From an uncultured Flavobacteriaceae bacterium (lineage in GTDB: Bacteria; Bacteroidota; Bacteroidia; Flavobacteriales; Flavobacteriaceae): 64,000 bases of DNA. Where the stretch lies: assembly GCA_943789305.1 (NCBI GenBank), contig CALSTP010000001.1, positions 348,178 to 412,177 on the forward strand, in the 5' to 3' direction. Under the pieces are notes generated by a model. The model searched no databases, was not told where the DNA came from, and worked only from the letters and a program-made list of their open reading frames with translations. A program made the position numbers and the translations under genes. This document shows, piece after piece, positions 18,601 to 28,326 of this stretch. Each line of letters starts with the position of its first letter. Position 1 is the first letter of the stretch.

Positions 18601-19086
18601 ATGGCTAAATTTAAAAAGAAAAAAGGAGGAGAAACCCCTGCTATTTCAACAGCATCTTTACCCGATATTGTTTTTATGTTATTGTTCTTCTTTATGGTTG
18701 CTACAGTAATGCGAGATAACACACTGATGGTTCAAAATACTTTACCAGCAGCAGATCAAATTCAAAAGCTAGACAAGAAAGATCGTGTTATGTATATCTA
18801 TGCTGGAAAACCATCTAGTCGATATGCTGACAAGTACGGAAATCAAGCACGTATTCAATTGAATGATAAATTTGCTACAGTTGGAGATGTAGGAGCTTTT
18901 GTACTTGCAGAACGTGCTTCTAAACGTCAAGAATTACAGAATGTTCTGACAACAGCTTTAAAAGTTGATGGAGATACCAACATGGGGCTGATCTCCGACA
19001 TCAAACAAGAATTAAGACAGGTAAATGCTTTAAAAATTAATTATACTACTCGTGTAGGCGATTATACTCAAAACATGAAAAACTAG
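18601..19086 (+). CDS. exbD: ExbD/TolR-type biopolymer transport protein (second copy)
   Basis: The 161-residue protein has a lysine-rich N-terminus (MAKFKKKKGG), one membrane helix with the conserved aspartate in SLPDIVFMLLFFFMVATV (about 19-36) and a periplasmic domain of about 120 residues. Two dissimilar ExbD subunits per operon is common in Bacteroidota and may give alternative motors. It is the last gene before the strong terminator at 19105. Confidence 0.92.
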   Translation: MAKFKKKKGGETPAISTASLPDIVFMLLFFFMVATVMRDNTLMVQNTLPAADQIQKLDKKDRVMYIYAGKPSSRYADKYGNQARIQLNDKFATVGDVGAFVLAERASKRQELQNVLTTALKVDGDTNMGLISDIKQELRQVNALKINYTTRVGDYTQNMKN

Positions 19087-19104
19087 TAAAAATTTTATTT
19101 TTTT

Positions 19105-19138
19105 AAAAGGGTGTTTCTATGAAACACCCTTTTTTTTT
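19105..19138 (+). terminator. Intrinsic terminator of the exbB-exbD operon
   Basis: A near-perfect hairpin has the arm AAAAGGGTGTTTC (19105-19117), loop TAT and arm GAAACACCCTTTT (19121-19133), followed by a run of T to 19138. It lies 18 bases after the second exbD stop. It is the only hairpin of this quality I found in the window. Confidence 0.92.
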
Positions 19139-19164
19139 GAAAGAACTTCTTCTACCTTTATCCA

Positions 19165-19842
19165 ATGAAATTCGCTTTAACATTTTTCTACTTATTCTTA
19201 AGTATTCATTTAGTAGCCCAAGACAGTTTGGCGCTTGTTGAAAAATCTTACAAAGAAGATCAATGGTATGCGAGTATATCATTTTTACTTGCCGATGAGT
19301 CTATTGAAGGCTTTCGATTAAATGGGTTATCCCAATCCTTTAGTATCGGTTTTATTAAAGATATTTCATTGAATAATAAATCTAACAGAGCATTGGGAAT
19401 CGGTTTAGGATATGGAATCAATAATTATGGTTCAAATCTTAGTATTTCAATTGAAAACAATGATTCTTATGAGTTTAGTTTAGTTGAAAGCATCCAGCTT
19501 ATTTCCAAGAATAGATTGGTTTCTCATTTTCTTGAAGTTCCTATAGAATTTCGTTGGAGGACTTCAACGGCTACAACATATAAGTTTTGGAGAATTTATT
19601 CTGGATATCTGTTCCGCTACAACTTCTTTACACGAATAAAACCGTTTTATGATTCTGCTAGGGTTATCAATGAAGTAAACCCCATAAGTCACGCATTAAA
19701 ATTTTCGGCAGGATACAACACTTGGAATATTTATTTTGAATACAGTCTGACCTCTTTTTTCAAAAGCGGTACACAAACAAATTTAGGTACTCCATTAGAA
19801 CTGAATTCAATGAAAATAGGCTTAATATTCTATGTTTTATAA
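19165..19842 (+). CDS. Outer-membrane beta-barrel (porin-family) protein
   Basis: The 225-residue protein has a signal peptide (about 1-18, cleaved after LVAQ) followed by alternating polar/hydrophobic strands with glycine turns (LGIGLGYGINNYGSN, SAGYNTWNIYFEYSL), the pattern of a small eight- to ten-strand barrel. It ends in an aromatic/hydrophobic IGLIFYVL. It resembles the porin-family/PorT-like proteins of flavobacteria but I cannot assign a function. It follows the Exb terminator, so it has its own transcript, and its stop abuts the convergent rpoN stop in the palindrome TTATAA. Confidence 0.78.
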   Translation: MKFALTFFYLFLSIHLVAQDSLALVEKSYKEDQWYASISFLLADESIEGFRLNGLSQSFSIGFIKDISLNNKSNRALGIGLGYGINNYGSNLSISIENNDSYEFSLVESIQLISKNRLVSHFLEVPIEFRWRTSTATTYKFWRIYSGYLFRYNFFTRIKPFYDSARVINEVNPISHALKFSAGYNTWNIYFEYSLTSFFKSGTQTNLGTPLELNSMKIGLIFYVL

Positions 19843-21282
19843 TTCTTTCCTAAGACGGGCAACAGGAAAGTCCATTTGTTCTCTATATTTAGCAACTGTT
19901 CTTCGAGCTACTCTGTAACCTTTTTTGAGTAATTCTTCCGATAGAGCTAAATCCGCCAAAGGTTTCTTTTTGTCCTCTTTTTCAATTAACGTTCGTAAAT
20001 TTTTTTTTATTTCCAAAGTAGAAACTTCTTCCCCATCTTCATTGGTAAGAGACTCAGAAAAGAAACTTTTTAGGAGTTTTGTTCCATAAGGAGTTTCTAT
20101 GTACTTACTATTTGCTACTCTTGAAACTGTTGAAATATCCATTTTAATTATTTCAGCAATATCCTTTAGAATCATCGGTTTTAACGTGAGTTCATCCCCC
20201 GACAAAAAATATTCTTCCTGATGCTTTACAATAGCATTTATTGTTTGATATAAAGTTTGATGCCGTTGTGCAACAGCATCGATAAACCACTGAGCAGCAT
20301 CTAGTTTTTGTTTGATGAATTGAATTGCGTCTTTTTGAGCTGAATTTTTATTGGGTGCTGCTTGATAACCTTTCATCATTTCTTTATAAGAAGACGAAAT
20401 ATGTAATTCAGGAGCATTACGGCGATTCAACACCACATTCAGTATTCCGTTATCAACGGTTAAGATAAAATCTGGAACGATGTGTGTGTTCTGAAAAGTT
20501 CCAGACAAAGCTCCACCAGGTTTTGGGTTTAATCGTTCTATTTCTTTTAGTCCTTGCTTCAATAATTCTTGATCAACATCAAATTTTTCTTGCAACTTTG
20601 TAAAGTGTTTTTTAGAAAATAATTCAAAGGCTTCATTTATAATTTTTGAGGCCATGATTTGTGAAACAGAGAGTTGTTTACTACTCAATTGTAAAGAAAG
20701 ACACTCTTGTAGTGTTCGTGCTCCAACCCCAGCAGGTTCTAGGGATTGCACTTTTTCCAGAACTAATTCCAGTTGTTCTTCCTTAACAAGAATGTTTTGA
20801 GTAAAAGCCAAATCATCTAAAACATCTTGCAAAGATCTTCTTAGATAACCACTATCATCTATACTTCCAATCAGAAATTCAGCAATTTGCTCCTCCTCTG
20901 GTGTTAAAATTAAGGAACTGATTTGACCTTTTAAATATTGATGAAAACCGATTCCTCCTGTTAAAGGAATAGTTTTTTCCTCGTCATCGTCGCTATAATT
21001 GTTTGTAGTTAACTTATAAGAAGGTGTTTCGTCATCACTTAAATAAGCATCAATATCGATTTCCCCAGTATCGATGGTTTCGTGGTCTTCAAAGTCATCT
21101 TGAAAATCATCTAAAGGTTCATCTGTTTTATCTTTTCCAGTTTCAAGGGCTGGATTTTCTTCAATTTCATTTTGAAGTCGTTGTTCAAAATCTAAAGTTG
21201 TCAATTGAATCATTTTCATCAGCTGGATTTGCTGAGGAGATAATTTCTGTGAGAGCTTTAATTGAAATTGTTGTTTTAGCAT
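19837..21282 (-). CDS. rpoN: RNA polymerase sigma-54 factor
   Basis: The 481-residue protein has the glutamine-rich region I (LKLSQKLSPQQIQLMKMIQL, about 8-27), an acidic region II (about 50-85), the core-binding and cross-linking regions, and the C-terminal RpoN box ARRTVAKYRE that reads the -24 element. It directs transcription that needs AAA+ activators. No enhancer-binding protein is encoded in this window. It is preceded by asnS with a 46-base gap, and the group asnS-rpoN is a common flavobacterial pairing. Confidence 0.96.
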   Translation of the reverse strand: MLKQQFQLKLSQKLSPQQIQLMKMIQLTTLDFEQRLQNEIEENPALETGKDKTDEPLDDFQDDFEDHETIDTGEIDIDAYLSDDETPSYKLTTNNYSDDDEEKTIPLTGGIGFHQYLKGQISSLILTPEEEQIAEFLIGSIDDSGYLRRSLQDVLDDLAFTQNILVKEEQLELVLEKVQSLEPAGVGARTLQECLSLQLSSKQLSVSQIMASKIINEAFELFSKKHFTKLQEKFDVDQELLKQGLKEIERLNPKPGGALSGTFQNTHIVPDFILTVDNGILNVVLNRRNAPELHISSSYKEMMKGYQAAPNKNSAQKDAIQFIKQKLDAAQWFIDAVAQRHQTLYQTINAIVKHQEEYFLSGDELTLKPMILKDIAEIIKMDISTVSRVANSKYIETPYGTKLLKSFFSESLTNEDGEEVSTLEIKKNLRTLIEKEDKKKPLADLALSEELLKKGYRVARRTVAKYREQMDFPVARLRKEL

Positions 21283-21328
21283 AAATAAGTTTGAGACTTT
21301 TTCTTAAATATATGAAAAACAGTAGACT

Positions 21329-22753
21329 TTAGAAAGCAGCATTTTGCGGGGTTCGGGGAAATGGAATTACATCTCGTATGTTACTCATGCCAGTAGCAAA
21401 CAAGACTAAACGTTCAAAACCAAGTCCAAATCCACTATGTGGAGCACTTCCAAAACGTCTAAGATCAAGATACCACCACAATTCTTTTTCGTCAATTCCC
21501 ATAGCTTTTATTCTTTTTTGTAGAACATCCAAACGTTCCTCTCGTTGAGATCCTCCTACAATTTCTCCGATTCCTGGGAATAAAATATCCATTGCGCTTA
21601 CGGTTTTTTGATCTTCGTTCATACGCATATAGAATGCTTTGATGGTAGCAGGGTAGTCATAGAGAATAACTGGGCAATTAAAGTGTTTTTCAACTAAAAA
21701 TCGCTCGTGTTCACTTTGTAAGTCAGCACCCCATTTATCAATATTAAATTTGAATTTCTTTTTCTTATTGGGTTTACTATTTCGTAATATATCAATGGCC
21801 TCGGTATAGCTTACCCGTTTAAATTCATTTTCCACAACAAATTTTATTTTTTCTAATAAACCCATCGATGATCTTTCTGCTTGAGGTTTAGATTTATCCT
21901 CTTGCTTTAATCGATCATCTAAAAAGATCAAATCTTCTTCACATTCTTTGAGAATGTAATTCAAAACATTTTTTATAAATTTTTCTGCCAAATCCATATT
22001 ATCGTTAAGGTCAAAAAAAGCCATTTCGGGTTCGATCATCCAAAACTCAGCAAGATGTCGAGTAGTGTTTGAATTCTCTGCTCTAAAAGTAGGGCCGAAG
22101 GTGTAAACTTCTCCTAAACCCATTGCATAGGTTTCAGCTTCAAGTTGTCCAGAAACGGTAAGATGTGTTTCTTTCCCAAAAAAATCTTTACTAAAATCAA
22201 TATTTCCTTCTTTAGTAAAAGGTGTATTTTCAAAATCTAAAGCGCTAACACGAAACATTTCACCTGCTCCTTCAGCGTCGCTTCCAGTTATGATAGGAGT
22301 GTTTACGTATTGAAAGCCTTCATTTCTAAAAAACTGATGAACTCCAAATGCAAGAGCTGAACGCAATCGCATTACTGCACTGAAAGTGGTTGTTCTTACA
22401 CGTAAATGAGCTTTTTCTCTTAGGAATTCTAGACTGTGTTTTTTGGGTTGTATAGGATAGCTTTCAGGATCAGCTTCACCATAAATGTGTAAATCGGTTA
22501 CTTGAATTTCATGAGATTGACCTTTTCCTTGACTTTCTATGTAATTTCCAGTTATTTTTATAGCTGCTCCTGTATTAATACTTTTAAGTAAAGCATCATC
22601 CATTGACTCAAAATCAACAACACATTGTAAATTCCCTAATGTAGACCCATCATTTAAAGCAATAAATCGATTAGCTCTAAAGGTTCTAACCCAACCTTTT
22701 ACAATTACTTGTTGACCTGTAGCAGATGTTTTTAGTAAGGACTTGATTTTCAT
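21329..22753 (-). CDS. asnS: Asparaginyl-tRNA synthetase
   Basis: The 474-residue class II synthetase has an N-terminal OB-fold anticodon-binding domain (about 1-100, VKGWVRTFR and ALNDGS), motif 2 in FGPTFRAENSNTTRHLAEFW (about 213-232) and motif 3 GFGLGFERLVLFATG near the C-terminus. The sequence HLAEFWMIEPE favours AsnRS over AspRS. It charges tRNA-Asn in the cytoplasm. It is transcribed with rpoN downstream and the MMPL exporter 57 bases upstream. Confidence 0.96.
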   Translation of the reverse strand: MKIKSLLKTSATGQQVIVKGWVRTFRANRFIALNDGSTLGNLQCVVDFESMDDALLKSINTGAAIKITGNYIESQGKGQSHEIQVTDLHIYGEADPESYPIQPKKHSLEFLREKAHLRVRTTTFSAVMRLRSALAFGVHQFFRNEGFQYVNTPIITGSDAEGAGEMFRVSALDFENTPFTKEGNIDFSKDFFGKETHLTVSGQLEAETYAMGLGEVYTFGPTFRAENSNTTRHLAEFWMIEPEMAFFDLNDNMDLAEKFIKNVLNYILKECEEDLIFLDDRLKQEDKSKPQAERSSMGLLEKIKFVVENEFKRVSYTEAIDILRNSKPNKKKKFKFNIDKWGADLQSEHERFLVEKHFNCPVILYDYPATIKAFYMRMNEDQKTVSAMDILFPGIGEIVGGSQREERLDVLQKRIKAMGIDEKELWWYLDLRRFGSAPHSGFGLGFERLVLFATGMSNIRDVIPFPRTPQNAAF

Positions 22754-22810
22754 AATGTTTTTGCTTTTCGCTGCAAAGATAACAGTTTATCTAAAATTTA
22801 GTTATTCGTT

Positions 22811-25201
22811 TTACGCTTCCTTTGATTCTTTTTGTTCTAAAATTTGAAGCTTGGGCTTTTTCATGACATTTTCATTAGAAACGGTCCGTTCTAATGAAAT
22901 TAATAGAGAGGGGAGTAAAATTAAATTTGCAAGCATTGCGAAAAGTAGGGTTGCTGAAACCAAACCTCCGAGTGCAACCGTTCCACCAAATTCTGAAATC
23001 ATAAAAACAGAAAACCCAAAGAATAAGACAATGGATGTATAAAACATGCTCACTCCTGTTTCTCTTAATGCAGCGTATATTGATCTTTGTATTTTCCATT
23101 TTGATTCGATCAATTCCTGTCGATATTTTGCCAGAAAATGAATGGTGTCATCAACAGAAATTCCAAAGGCAATACTAAAAACTAATATTGTAGATGGCTT
23201 TATGGGAATACCCAAAAAACCCATCATGCCTGCTGTGACTAATAAGGGTAAAATATTAGGAATGAGTGAAATGAGAATCATTTTGAAAGACCTAAATAAG
23301 TATGCCATAAAAAGAGCAATTAATAAAATAGCCAGAGAAAGCGATAGAATTAGATTCTTGATAAGGTATTTAGTTCCTTTTAAAAAAATTAAAGACTTTC
23401 CAGTGAGTTGAATGTCATATCGATTTTCAGGAAAAATCTTTTTTATTTCTTTTTCGAGTTCAAATTTAATCTCTTCCATTCGTTCGGTTCGAATATCTTT
23501 CATAAACGTTGTCATTCGAGCATATTGACCTGTTGAATCCACATAATTTCTCATCAATGCATCTCCTTGCTTAGAAGAATCAAAATAAGAAAAAACAAAG
23601 TTGTTTTCTTGGGCTGTTGGGAGTTTGTAGTAGTTTGGATTTCCATTGTAATATGCTTGCTTAGCATATTTTATGGCATTTACAACTGAAATAGATTTAG
23701 AAAGTTCAGGGATAGCATCAATGCTTTGTCCTAGTTCATCCATTCGTTTTAAAGTAGGTAGTTTAACAACTCCATTTTTTCGCTGGGTATTGATTAAAAT
23801 TTCTAGGGGAACAACTCCATTAAACTCTTTATCAAAGAAAAGGATGTCTTTAAAAAATTCTTTTTTCTGAGGCATGTCCTCTAAGATGCTCCCAGAGATT
23901 CTGATTTGGTAAATGCCTATAATGCTTCCAATAAGAAGAATTAGCGAAATAATGTAGGTGTTTATTCTTCGGTACCGAACGTTTTTCTCCATCCAATTTA
24001 CAAAGCTATCAATGGATTTATTTTTTAAATGATTCAAATGCTTTTGGTTAGGAAGTGGCATGAAGCTATAGATGATGGGAATTAAAAGCAGAGAAAGAAT
24101 AAAGATTCCTATGACATTAATCGATGCAATGATTCCAAATTCGGTCAATAACTTACTATCCGTCAAAATAAAAGTTGCAAAACCTGATGCGGTAGTAAGA
24201 TTGGTCATTAAAGTTACATTTCCAATCTTGATAATTACTTGCTGAAGTGATTTTACTTGATTCCCATGTTTGGCAACTTCTTGTTGATATTTATTGATTA
24301 GAAAAATACAATTGGGTATTCCTATGACAATAATTAAAGGGGGGATTAAGGCTGTCAAAACAGTAATTTCGTATCCCATCCATCCGAGTGTACCAAGTGC
24401 CCAAACAACACCAAAAAGGACAATAACCATTGAAATTACTGTAGTACGAATGGAGCGGAAAAATAAAAAGAAAATCAAAGAAGTTATTCCCATTGCTCCT
24501 AAAACAAAGATCCCAATTTCATCGACAATATTTTGAGCATTTAAAGTTCTGATATAGGGCATTCCAGAAACTCGTACGTTAACATTGTTCTCCTCTTCAA
24601 ATTTTTTTATGGAGGGAATAAAAACATCATAAATAAAGGCCTTCCTTTGGGCACTATTTACAATTTCATTTTTCATGTAAACCGCAGATCTAACGGTTTG
24701 TGTTTTTTTATTGAAAATCAAATTTTCATAGAAAGGTAATTCTTTAAATAGTTTCTGTTTGAGGAGTGCATATGTTTCTTTTGTCTCTGGTTTGATAGAC
24801 AGAAAAGGAATCATTTCAAACTTCTTTTTCCTTGTATTTTTAGATAAAGTGCTCAAATTTTCGAGCGATAAAACAAAATCAATTTCAGGATAAGTTCCAA
24901 GTTTTTTGCTCAGCTTATTCCATGCTTCAAATTTACCTTTACTGAATAAATCTTGGTCTTGAAGTGCCAAAACCATAACATTACCGTCTTCTCCGAAGAG
25001 GTCTAAAAACTCATTGTATCGGATATTTTCCTCATGTTGATCTGGAAGTAAATTTGCTTCAGTAAAAGTAAAACGCATATACTTCCATTGAGAAACCCAA
25101 AAGGAGGTTACAGCTAAAAGGAAAATAAGTATTGTTATGCGATTACGAAGAATGAGTCGAGCAACACTTTCCCAAAATTTCCATTTCCGTTTTTTCTTCA
25201 T
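22811..25201 (-). CDS. RND/MMPL-family exporter (HpnN/Patched-like)
   Basis: The 796-residue membrane protein has the duplicated RND topology: a first membrane helix (about 18-36), a large periplasmic loop (about 40-220), a five-helix block (about 225-390), another helix (about 415-435), a second loop, and a final five-helix block (about 625-775). The second block contains GISVDDTIHFLAKYRQE, the proton-relay aspartate pair typical of MMPL/HpnN-type lipid exporters. Substrate unknown; lipids, hopanoids or pigments are possible. It lies between frr and asnS on the same strand. Confidence 0.88.
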   Translation of the reverse strand: MKKKRKWKFWESVARLILRNRITILIFLLAVTSFWVSQWKYMRFTFTEANLLPDQHEENIRYNEFLDLFGEDGNVMVLALQDQDLFSKGKFEAWNKLSKKLGTYPEIDFVLSLENLSTLSKNTRKKKFEMIPFLSIKPETKETYALLKQKLFKELPFYENLIFNKKTQTVRSAVYMKNEIVNSAQRKAFIYDVFIPSIKKFEEENNVNVRVSGMPYIRTLNAQNIVDEIGIFVLGAMGITSLIFFLFFRSIRTTVISMVIVLFGVVWALGTLGWMGYEITVLTALIPPLIIVIGIPNCIFLINKYQQEVAKHGNQVKSLQQVIIKIGNVTLMTNLTTASGFATFILTDSKLLTEFGIIASINVIGIFILSLLLIPIIYSFMPLPNQKHLNHLKNKSIDSFVNWMEKNVRYRRINTYIISLILLIGSIIGIYQIRISGSILEDMPQKKEFFKDILFFDKEFNGVVPLEILINTQRKNGVVKLPTLKRMDELGQSIDAIPELSKSISVVNAIKYAKQAYYNGNPNYYKLPTAQENNFVFSYFDSSKQGDALMRNYVDSTGQYARMTTFMKDIRTERMEEIKFELEKEIKKIFPENRYDIQLTGKSLIFLKGTKYLIKNLILSLSLAILLIALFMAYLFRSFKMILISLIPNILPLLVTAGMMGFLGIPIKPSTILVFSIAFGISVDDTIHFLAKYRQELIESKWKIQRSIYAALRETGVSMFYTSIVLFFGFSVFMISEFGGTVALGGLVSATLLFAMLANLILLPSLLISLERTVSNENVMKKPKLQILEQKESKEA

Positions 25202-25237
25202 AAGTTTAAAGAACCCTAACCAATTTATGAAAAAAGA

Positions 25238-25792
25238 TCAGACGGTTAAAATTTCTTTTTCTTTGCGAGCGAATACATCATCTGTTTTTTGAATAAATAT
25301 ATCGGTGTGTTTTTGAATGTCGATTTCATAATTCTTTTGCTCGTCCTCAGAAATATTAGATTTTTTTATTTCGTTATTAGCATCTTTTCGAGCATTACGA
25401 ATACTTACTTTTGCAGTTTCTGATTCTGCTTTTGCCATTTTTGCTAACTCCTTTCTTCGTTCTTCTGTCAAGGGAGGAACATTAATGATAATAGATTCTC
25501 CATTATTCATCGGATTAAATCCAAGATTAGAATTTATTATAGCTTTTTCTATTTCACCCAGCATTCCTTTTTCCCAAGGTTGAATAGATAGGGTTCGCGC
25601 ATCAGTAGTATTTACATTTGCCACCTGATTCAAAGGTGTCGGGGATCCATAATAATCAACCATAACACTACTGAGCATTACCGGATTTGCTTTTCCAGCT
25701 CTTATTTTTAAAAGTTCATTTTCAAGATGCTCAAGAGCACTATTCATACTTTCGATAGCGCTATCAATAATAAATTCTAATTCTTCGTTCAT
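25238..25792 (-). CDS. frr: Ribosome recycling factor
   Basis: The 184-residue protein has the family pattern: LEHLENELLKIRAGKANPVML (about 20-40), the VANVNTTDARTLSIQPW segment, PPLTEERRKELAK and the C-terminal helix. It releases ribosomes after termination together with EF-G. The frame extends to 25861, but the ATG at 25792 gives the canonical N-terminus MNEELEF and avoids overlap with pyrH. It lies 10 bases after pyrH, the usual pyrH-frr pair. Confidence 0.96.
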   Translation of the reverse strand: MNEELEFIIDSAIESMNSALEHLENELLKIRAGKANPVMLSSVMVDYYGSPTPLNQVANVNTTDARTLSIQPWEKGMLGEIEKAIINSNLGFNPMNNGESIIINVPPLTEERRKELAKMAKAESETAKVSIRNARKDANNEIKKSNISEDEQKNYEIDIQKHTDIFIQKTDDVFARKEKEILTV

Positions 25793-25802
25793 AGGAATTA
25801 AT

Positions 25803-26510
25803 TTAAAGATATACTTTAGTTCCAATATTTTCACCTCGAACAACTCGAACAAGATTACCATGGGTATTCATGTCAAATACAATTATCGGAAGTTTATTTT
25901 CTTGACTTAGAGTAAAAGCCGTTGTATCCATTACTTTGAGACCCCTTTTTAAAACTTCTTCAAAAGAAAGAGAGTCAAATTTCACAGCTTCTTTATTTTT
26001 TTCGGGATCTTCATTGTAGATGCCGTCTACTCGAGTTCCTTTTAAGATAACGTCTGCATTAATTTCTACTGCTCGAAGTACTGCAGCAGAATCTGTGGTA
26101 AAGAACGGATTTCCTGTCCCTGCACTAAAAATAACAACTCTATTTTTTTCAAGATGTCGAACTGCTTTTCTTTTGATGTATGGCTCTGCAACTGCTTCGA
26201 TTTTTAATGCAGTTTGAAGTCGAGTTGGAACATCTATATTTTCTAAAGCACTTTGAAGGGCAAGTCCATTAATAACGGTAGCTAACATTCCCATATAATC
26301 AGCCTGAACTCGATCTACTCCCTGGCTGGATCCAGACACCCCCCTAAATATATTACCTCCGCCAATTACAATTGCTATTTCAACATTTTGTTCGTATATC
26401 TGTTTTATTTCTTCAGCATATTCACCAATACGAATGGGGTCTATTCCATAGGAGCGGTCTCCCATTAGTGCTTCGCCGCTTAGTTTTAGTAAAATACGTT
26501 TGAAATTCAT
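25803..26510 (-). CDS. pyrH: UMP kinase
   Basis: The 235-residue amino-acid-kinase fold enzyme begins with [13 protein letters not shown], contains [11 protein letters not shown] (about 46-56), the [15 protein letters not shown] segment and the C-terminal LPIIVFDM. It phosphorylates UMP to UDP. Length matches hexameric bacterial UMP kinases. It is followed by frr and has a -7-like element upstream. Confidence 0.97.
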   Translation of the reverse strand: MNFKRILLKLSGEALMGDRSYGIDPIRIGEYAEEIKQIYEQNVEIAIVIGGGNIFRGVSGSSQGVDRVQADYMGMLATVINGLALQSALENIDVPTRLQTALKIEAVAEPYIKRKAVRHLEKNRVVIFSAGTGNPFFTTDSAAVLRAVEINADVILKGTRVDGIYNEDPEKNKEAVKFDSLSFEEVLKRGLKVMDTTAFTLSQENKLPIIVFDMNTHGNLVRVVRGENIGTKVYL

Positions 26511-26528
26511 ACACGAGTTTTATTATTA

Positions 26529-26536
26529 CAAATATA
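26529..26536 (-). promoter_or_regulatory. Possible -7 element of pyrH-frr
   Basis: TATATTTG read on the minus strand (26536-26529) fits TAnnTTTG, 18 bases before the pyrH ATG. No TTG is seen at -33, so the support is only the -7 box and the 79-base gap to truB. Confidence 0.4.
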
Positions 26537-26589
26537 GAAAATTAAGAGGATAGATTTTGAGATCTTGTTATATAATACAAGGTTCGTGA

Positions 26590-27285
26590 TTACTTTTCCA
26601 GTAGTTTTTCAAAATCTTCCATTTGCATAGCATTTTCAACACTAAATTCACCAATTTTGGTTCGTCTTAATGCACTCAGATATGCACCCGAATTGATTGA
26701 CTTTCCATAATCATGAACCAAAGATCTTATGTAGGTGCCTTTGCTACAATTTACTTTAAAATCAATTTCCGGAAATTTTATCTGAGTAATTTCAAAATTT
26801 CGAATAGTAACCTTTCTAGATGGAACATCAATATTTAAACCTTCTCTAGCAAATTCATATAAACGTTTTCCTTCTTTTTTTAATGCAGAAAAGACAGGGG
26901 GCTTTTGGTCAAAGGTCCCTGTGAATTGGGATAAGGTATTTTCGAGTAGTTCTTTATCGATATGTTCTGTGGGAAAATATTGATTTATTTCTGTTTCGAG
27001 ATCATATGAAGGGGTAGTCGCTCCTAATGAAAAAGTCCCAACATATTCTTTTTCTTGACCCATGAATTGCTCAATTTGTTTTGTCATTTTTCCGGTGCAT
27101 AAGATTAAAAGCCCTGAAGCCAGCGGGTCTAAAGTTCCTGCATGACCTACTTTAATTTTTTTTAGTCCGAAGGTGTTCTTAATAATCCAACGAATTTTAT
27201 TAACTACTTGAAATGAAGTCCAATTTAAGGGCTTGTCAATGAGAATAACTTCACCATTTATAAACTTTTCTTTAATCACTTTCAT
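26590..27285 (-). CDS. truB: tRNA pseudouridine55 synthase
   Basis: The 231-residue protein has the TruB signature IDKPLNWTSFQVVNKIR near the N-terminus, HAGTLDPLASGLL with the catalytic aspartate (about 51-63) and CSKGTYIRSLVHDYG. It makes psi55 in the T loop of tRNAs. A longer frame from 27345 would overlap uppP by 64 bases; the ATG at 27285 instead overlaps the uppP stop by four bases (ATGA). It is the last gene of the ftsX-DUF3098-uppP-truB cluster. Confidence 0.95.
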   Translation of the reverse strand: MKVIKEKFINGEVILIDKPLNWTSFQVVNKIRWIIKNTFGLKKIKVGHAGTLDPLASGLLILCTGKMTKQIEQFMGQEKEYVGTFSLGATTPSYDLETEINQYFPTEHIDKELLENTLSQFTGTFDQKPPVFSALKKEGKRLYEFAREGLNIDVPSRKVTIRNFEITQIKFPEIDFKVNCSKGTYIRSLVHDYGKSINSGAYLSALRRTKIGEFSVENAMQMEDFEKLLEK

Positions 27286-28073
27286 AAAACTCCAAAAATA
27301 ATAGCTGCTGTTCCTGCAATCATACAATAAATGCTGAAGTACCAAAGCTTTGAATTTTTAACCCATTCAATCATCCATTTACAAGCAAGTATTCCTGTGA
27401 TAAAAGCTGCCAAAAAACCCATAAGCATTATTGATGAATTTAGTTGAATTGAATTTGTCTCCATTTCAAGAGAACTTTTGATCATGCTCCCAAAAATTAA
27501 AGGAATTACCATAAGAAAAGAAAAACGAGCAGCTTTACTTTTATCAACCCCTAGAAGAACTCCTAGTGCTATAGTTGCTCCACTTCTAGATATACCGGGA
27601 AGAATTGCGATAGCTTGTATAATACCAATGCTAAAAGCAGACTTCAGGCTTAATTCTTTTTCGGTTATTTGAGAACGGTTTGCCAAATACAGTAGTACAG
27701 CTGTAATCCATAACATTGCTCCAACCAAAAGAATGTTTTGATGAAAGAGTTTTGAAATCATATCCTCTAAGAAAAAACCAACAAAAACTGCTGGAATCAT
27801 GGATGTGATGATTTTCAAAGAAAAATAGAAAGCATCATTCATCTTAAATTCAAATAAACCTTGGAATATTTCATGAATATCTTTTCTAAAAACAAGAACA
27901 GTGCTCAAAGCCGTAGCTCCATGAAGTATAATTGTCATCAATAAACTTTCTTTAGGCAAAGAATGATCCCCTAAGATTGCTTTTGCAAGTTCTAAGTGGC
28001 CACTAGAGGATATGGGTAAAAATTCTGTTAATCCTTGAATTATTCCCAGCACAATTGCTGTTAGTAAATCCAT
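27282..28073 (-). CDS. uppP: Undecaprenyl-diphosphatase
   Basis: The 263-residue multi-spanning protein has the two BacA/UppP motifs: GLTEFLPISSSGHLEL (about 15-30) and LPGISRSGATIALGVLLG (about 157-174). It dephosphorylates undecaprenyl pyrophosphate for peptidoglycan and glycan lipid-carrier recycling at the membrane. It follows DUF3098 by four bases. Confidence 0.96.
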   Translation of the reverse strand: MDLLTAIVLGIIQGLTEFLPISSSGHLELAKAILGDHSLPKESLLMTIILHGATALSTVLVFRKDIHEIFQGLFEFKMNDAFYFSLKIITSMIPAVFVGFFLEDMISKLFHQNILLVGAMLWITAVLLYLANRSQITEKELSLKSAFSIGIIQAIAILPGISRSGATIALGVLLGVDKSKAARFSFLMVIPLIFGSMIKSSLEMETNSIQLNSSIMLMGFLAAFITGILACKWMIEWVKNSKLWYFSIYCMIAGTAAIIFGVL

Positions 28074-28077
28074 TAAA

Positions 28078-28320
28078 TTATTTTTTAGAGTAAGTCAAAA
28101 TCGAATAAACAGCGATTCCAAAGCCGAATAAAACCAAAGTAGGAGCTAAGCGAATACGTCTAAAATTAAACATCTCTGGGTTAAAGACGTTTGGATCAGA
28201 ACTGCCTCCACCAACCATCAAAATAAATCCTAAACTAATTATTGAAATTGATAATAAAAGGAATTGATAATTACGCTTTCCAAATAAGAACTGTTTTTTT
28301 GTAGATTTTATTTTTTTCAT
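28078..28320 (-). CDS. DUF3098 small membrane protein
   Basis: The 80-residue protein has a lysine-rich N-terminus, two membrane helices (about 20-37 and 59-75) and a conserved-looking loop with GGGSSDPNVFNPEMFNFRRI. It matches the flavobacterial DUF3098 family, which lies between ftsX and uppP in these genomes. Function unknown; the position suggests cell-envelope or division (inference). Confidence 0.85.
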   Translation of the reverse strand: MKKIKSTKKQFLFGKRNYQFLLLSISIISLGFILMVGGGSSDPNVFNPEMFNFRRIRLAPTLVLFGFGIAVYSILTYSKK

Positions 28321-28326
28321 AAAAAA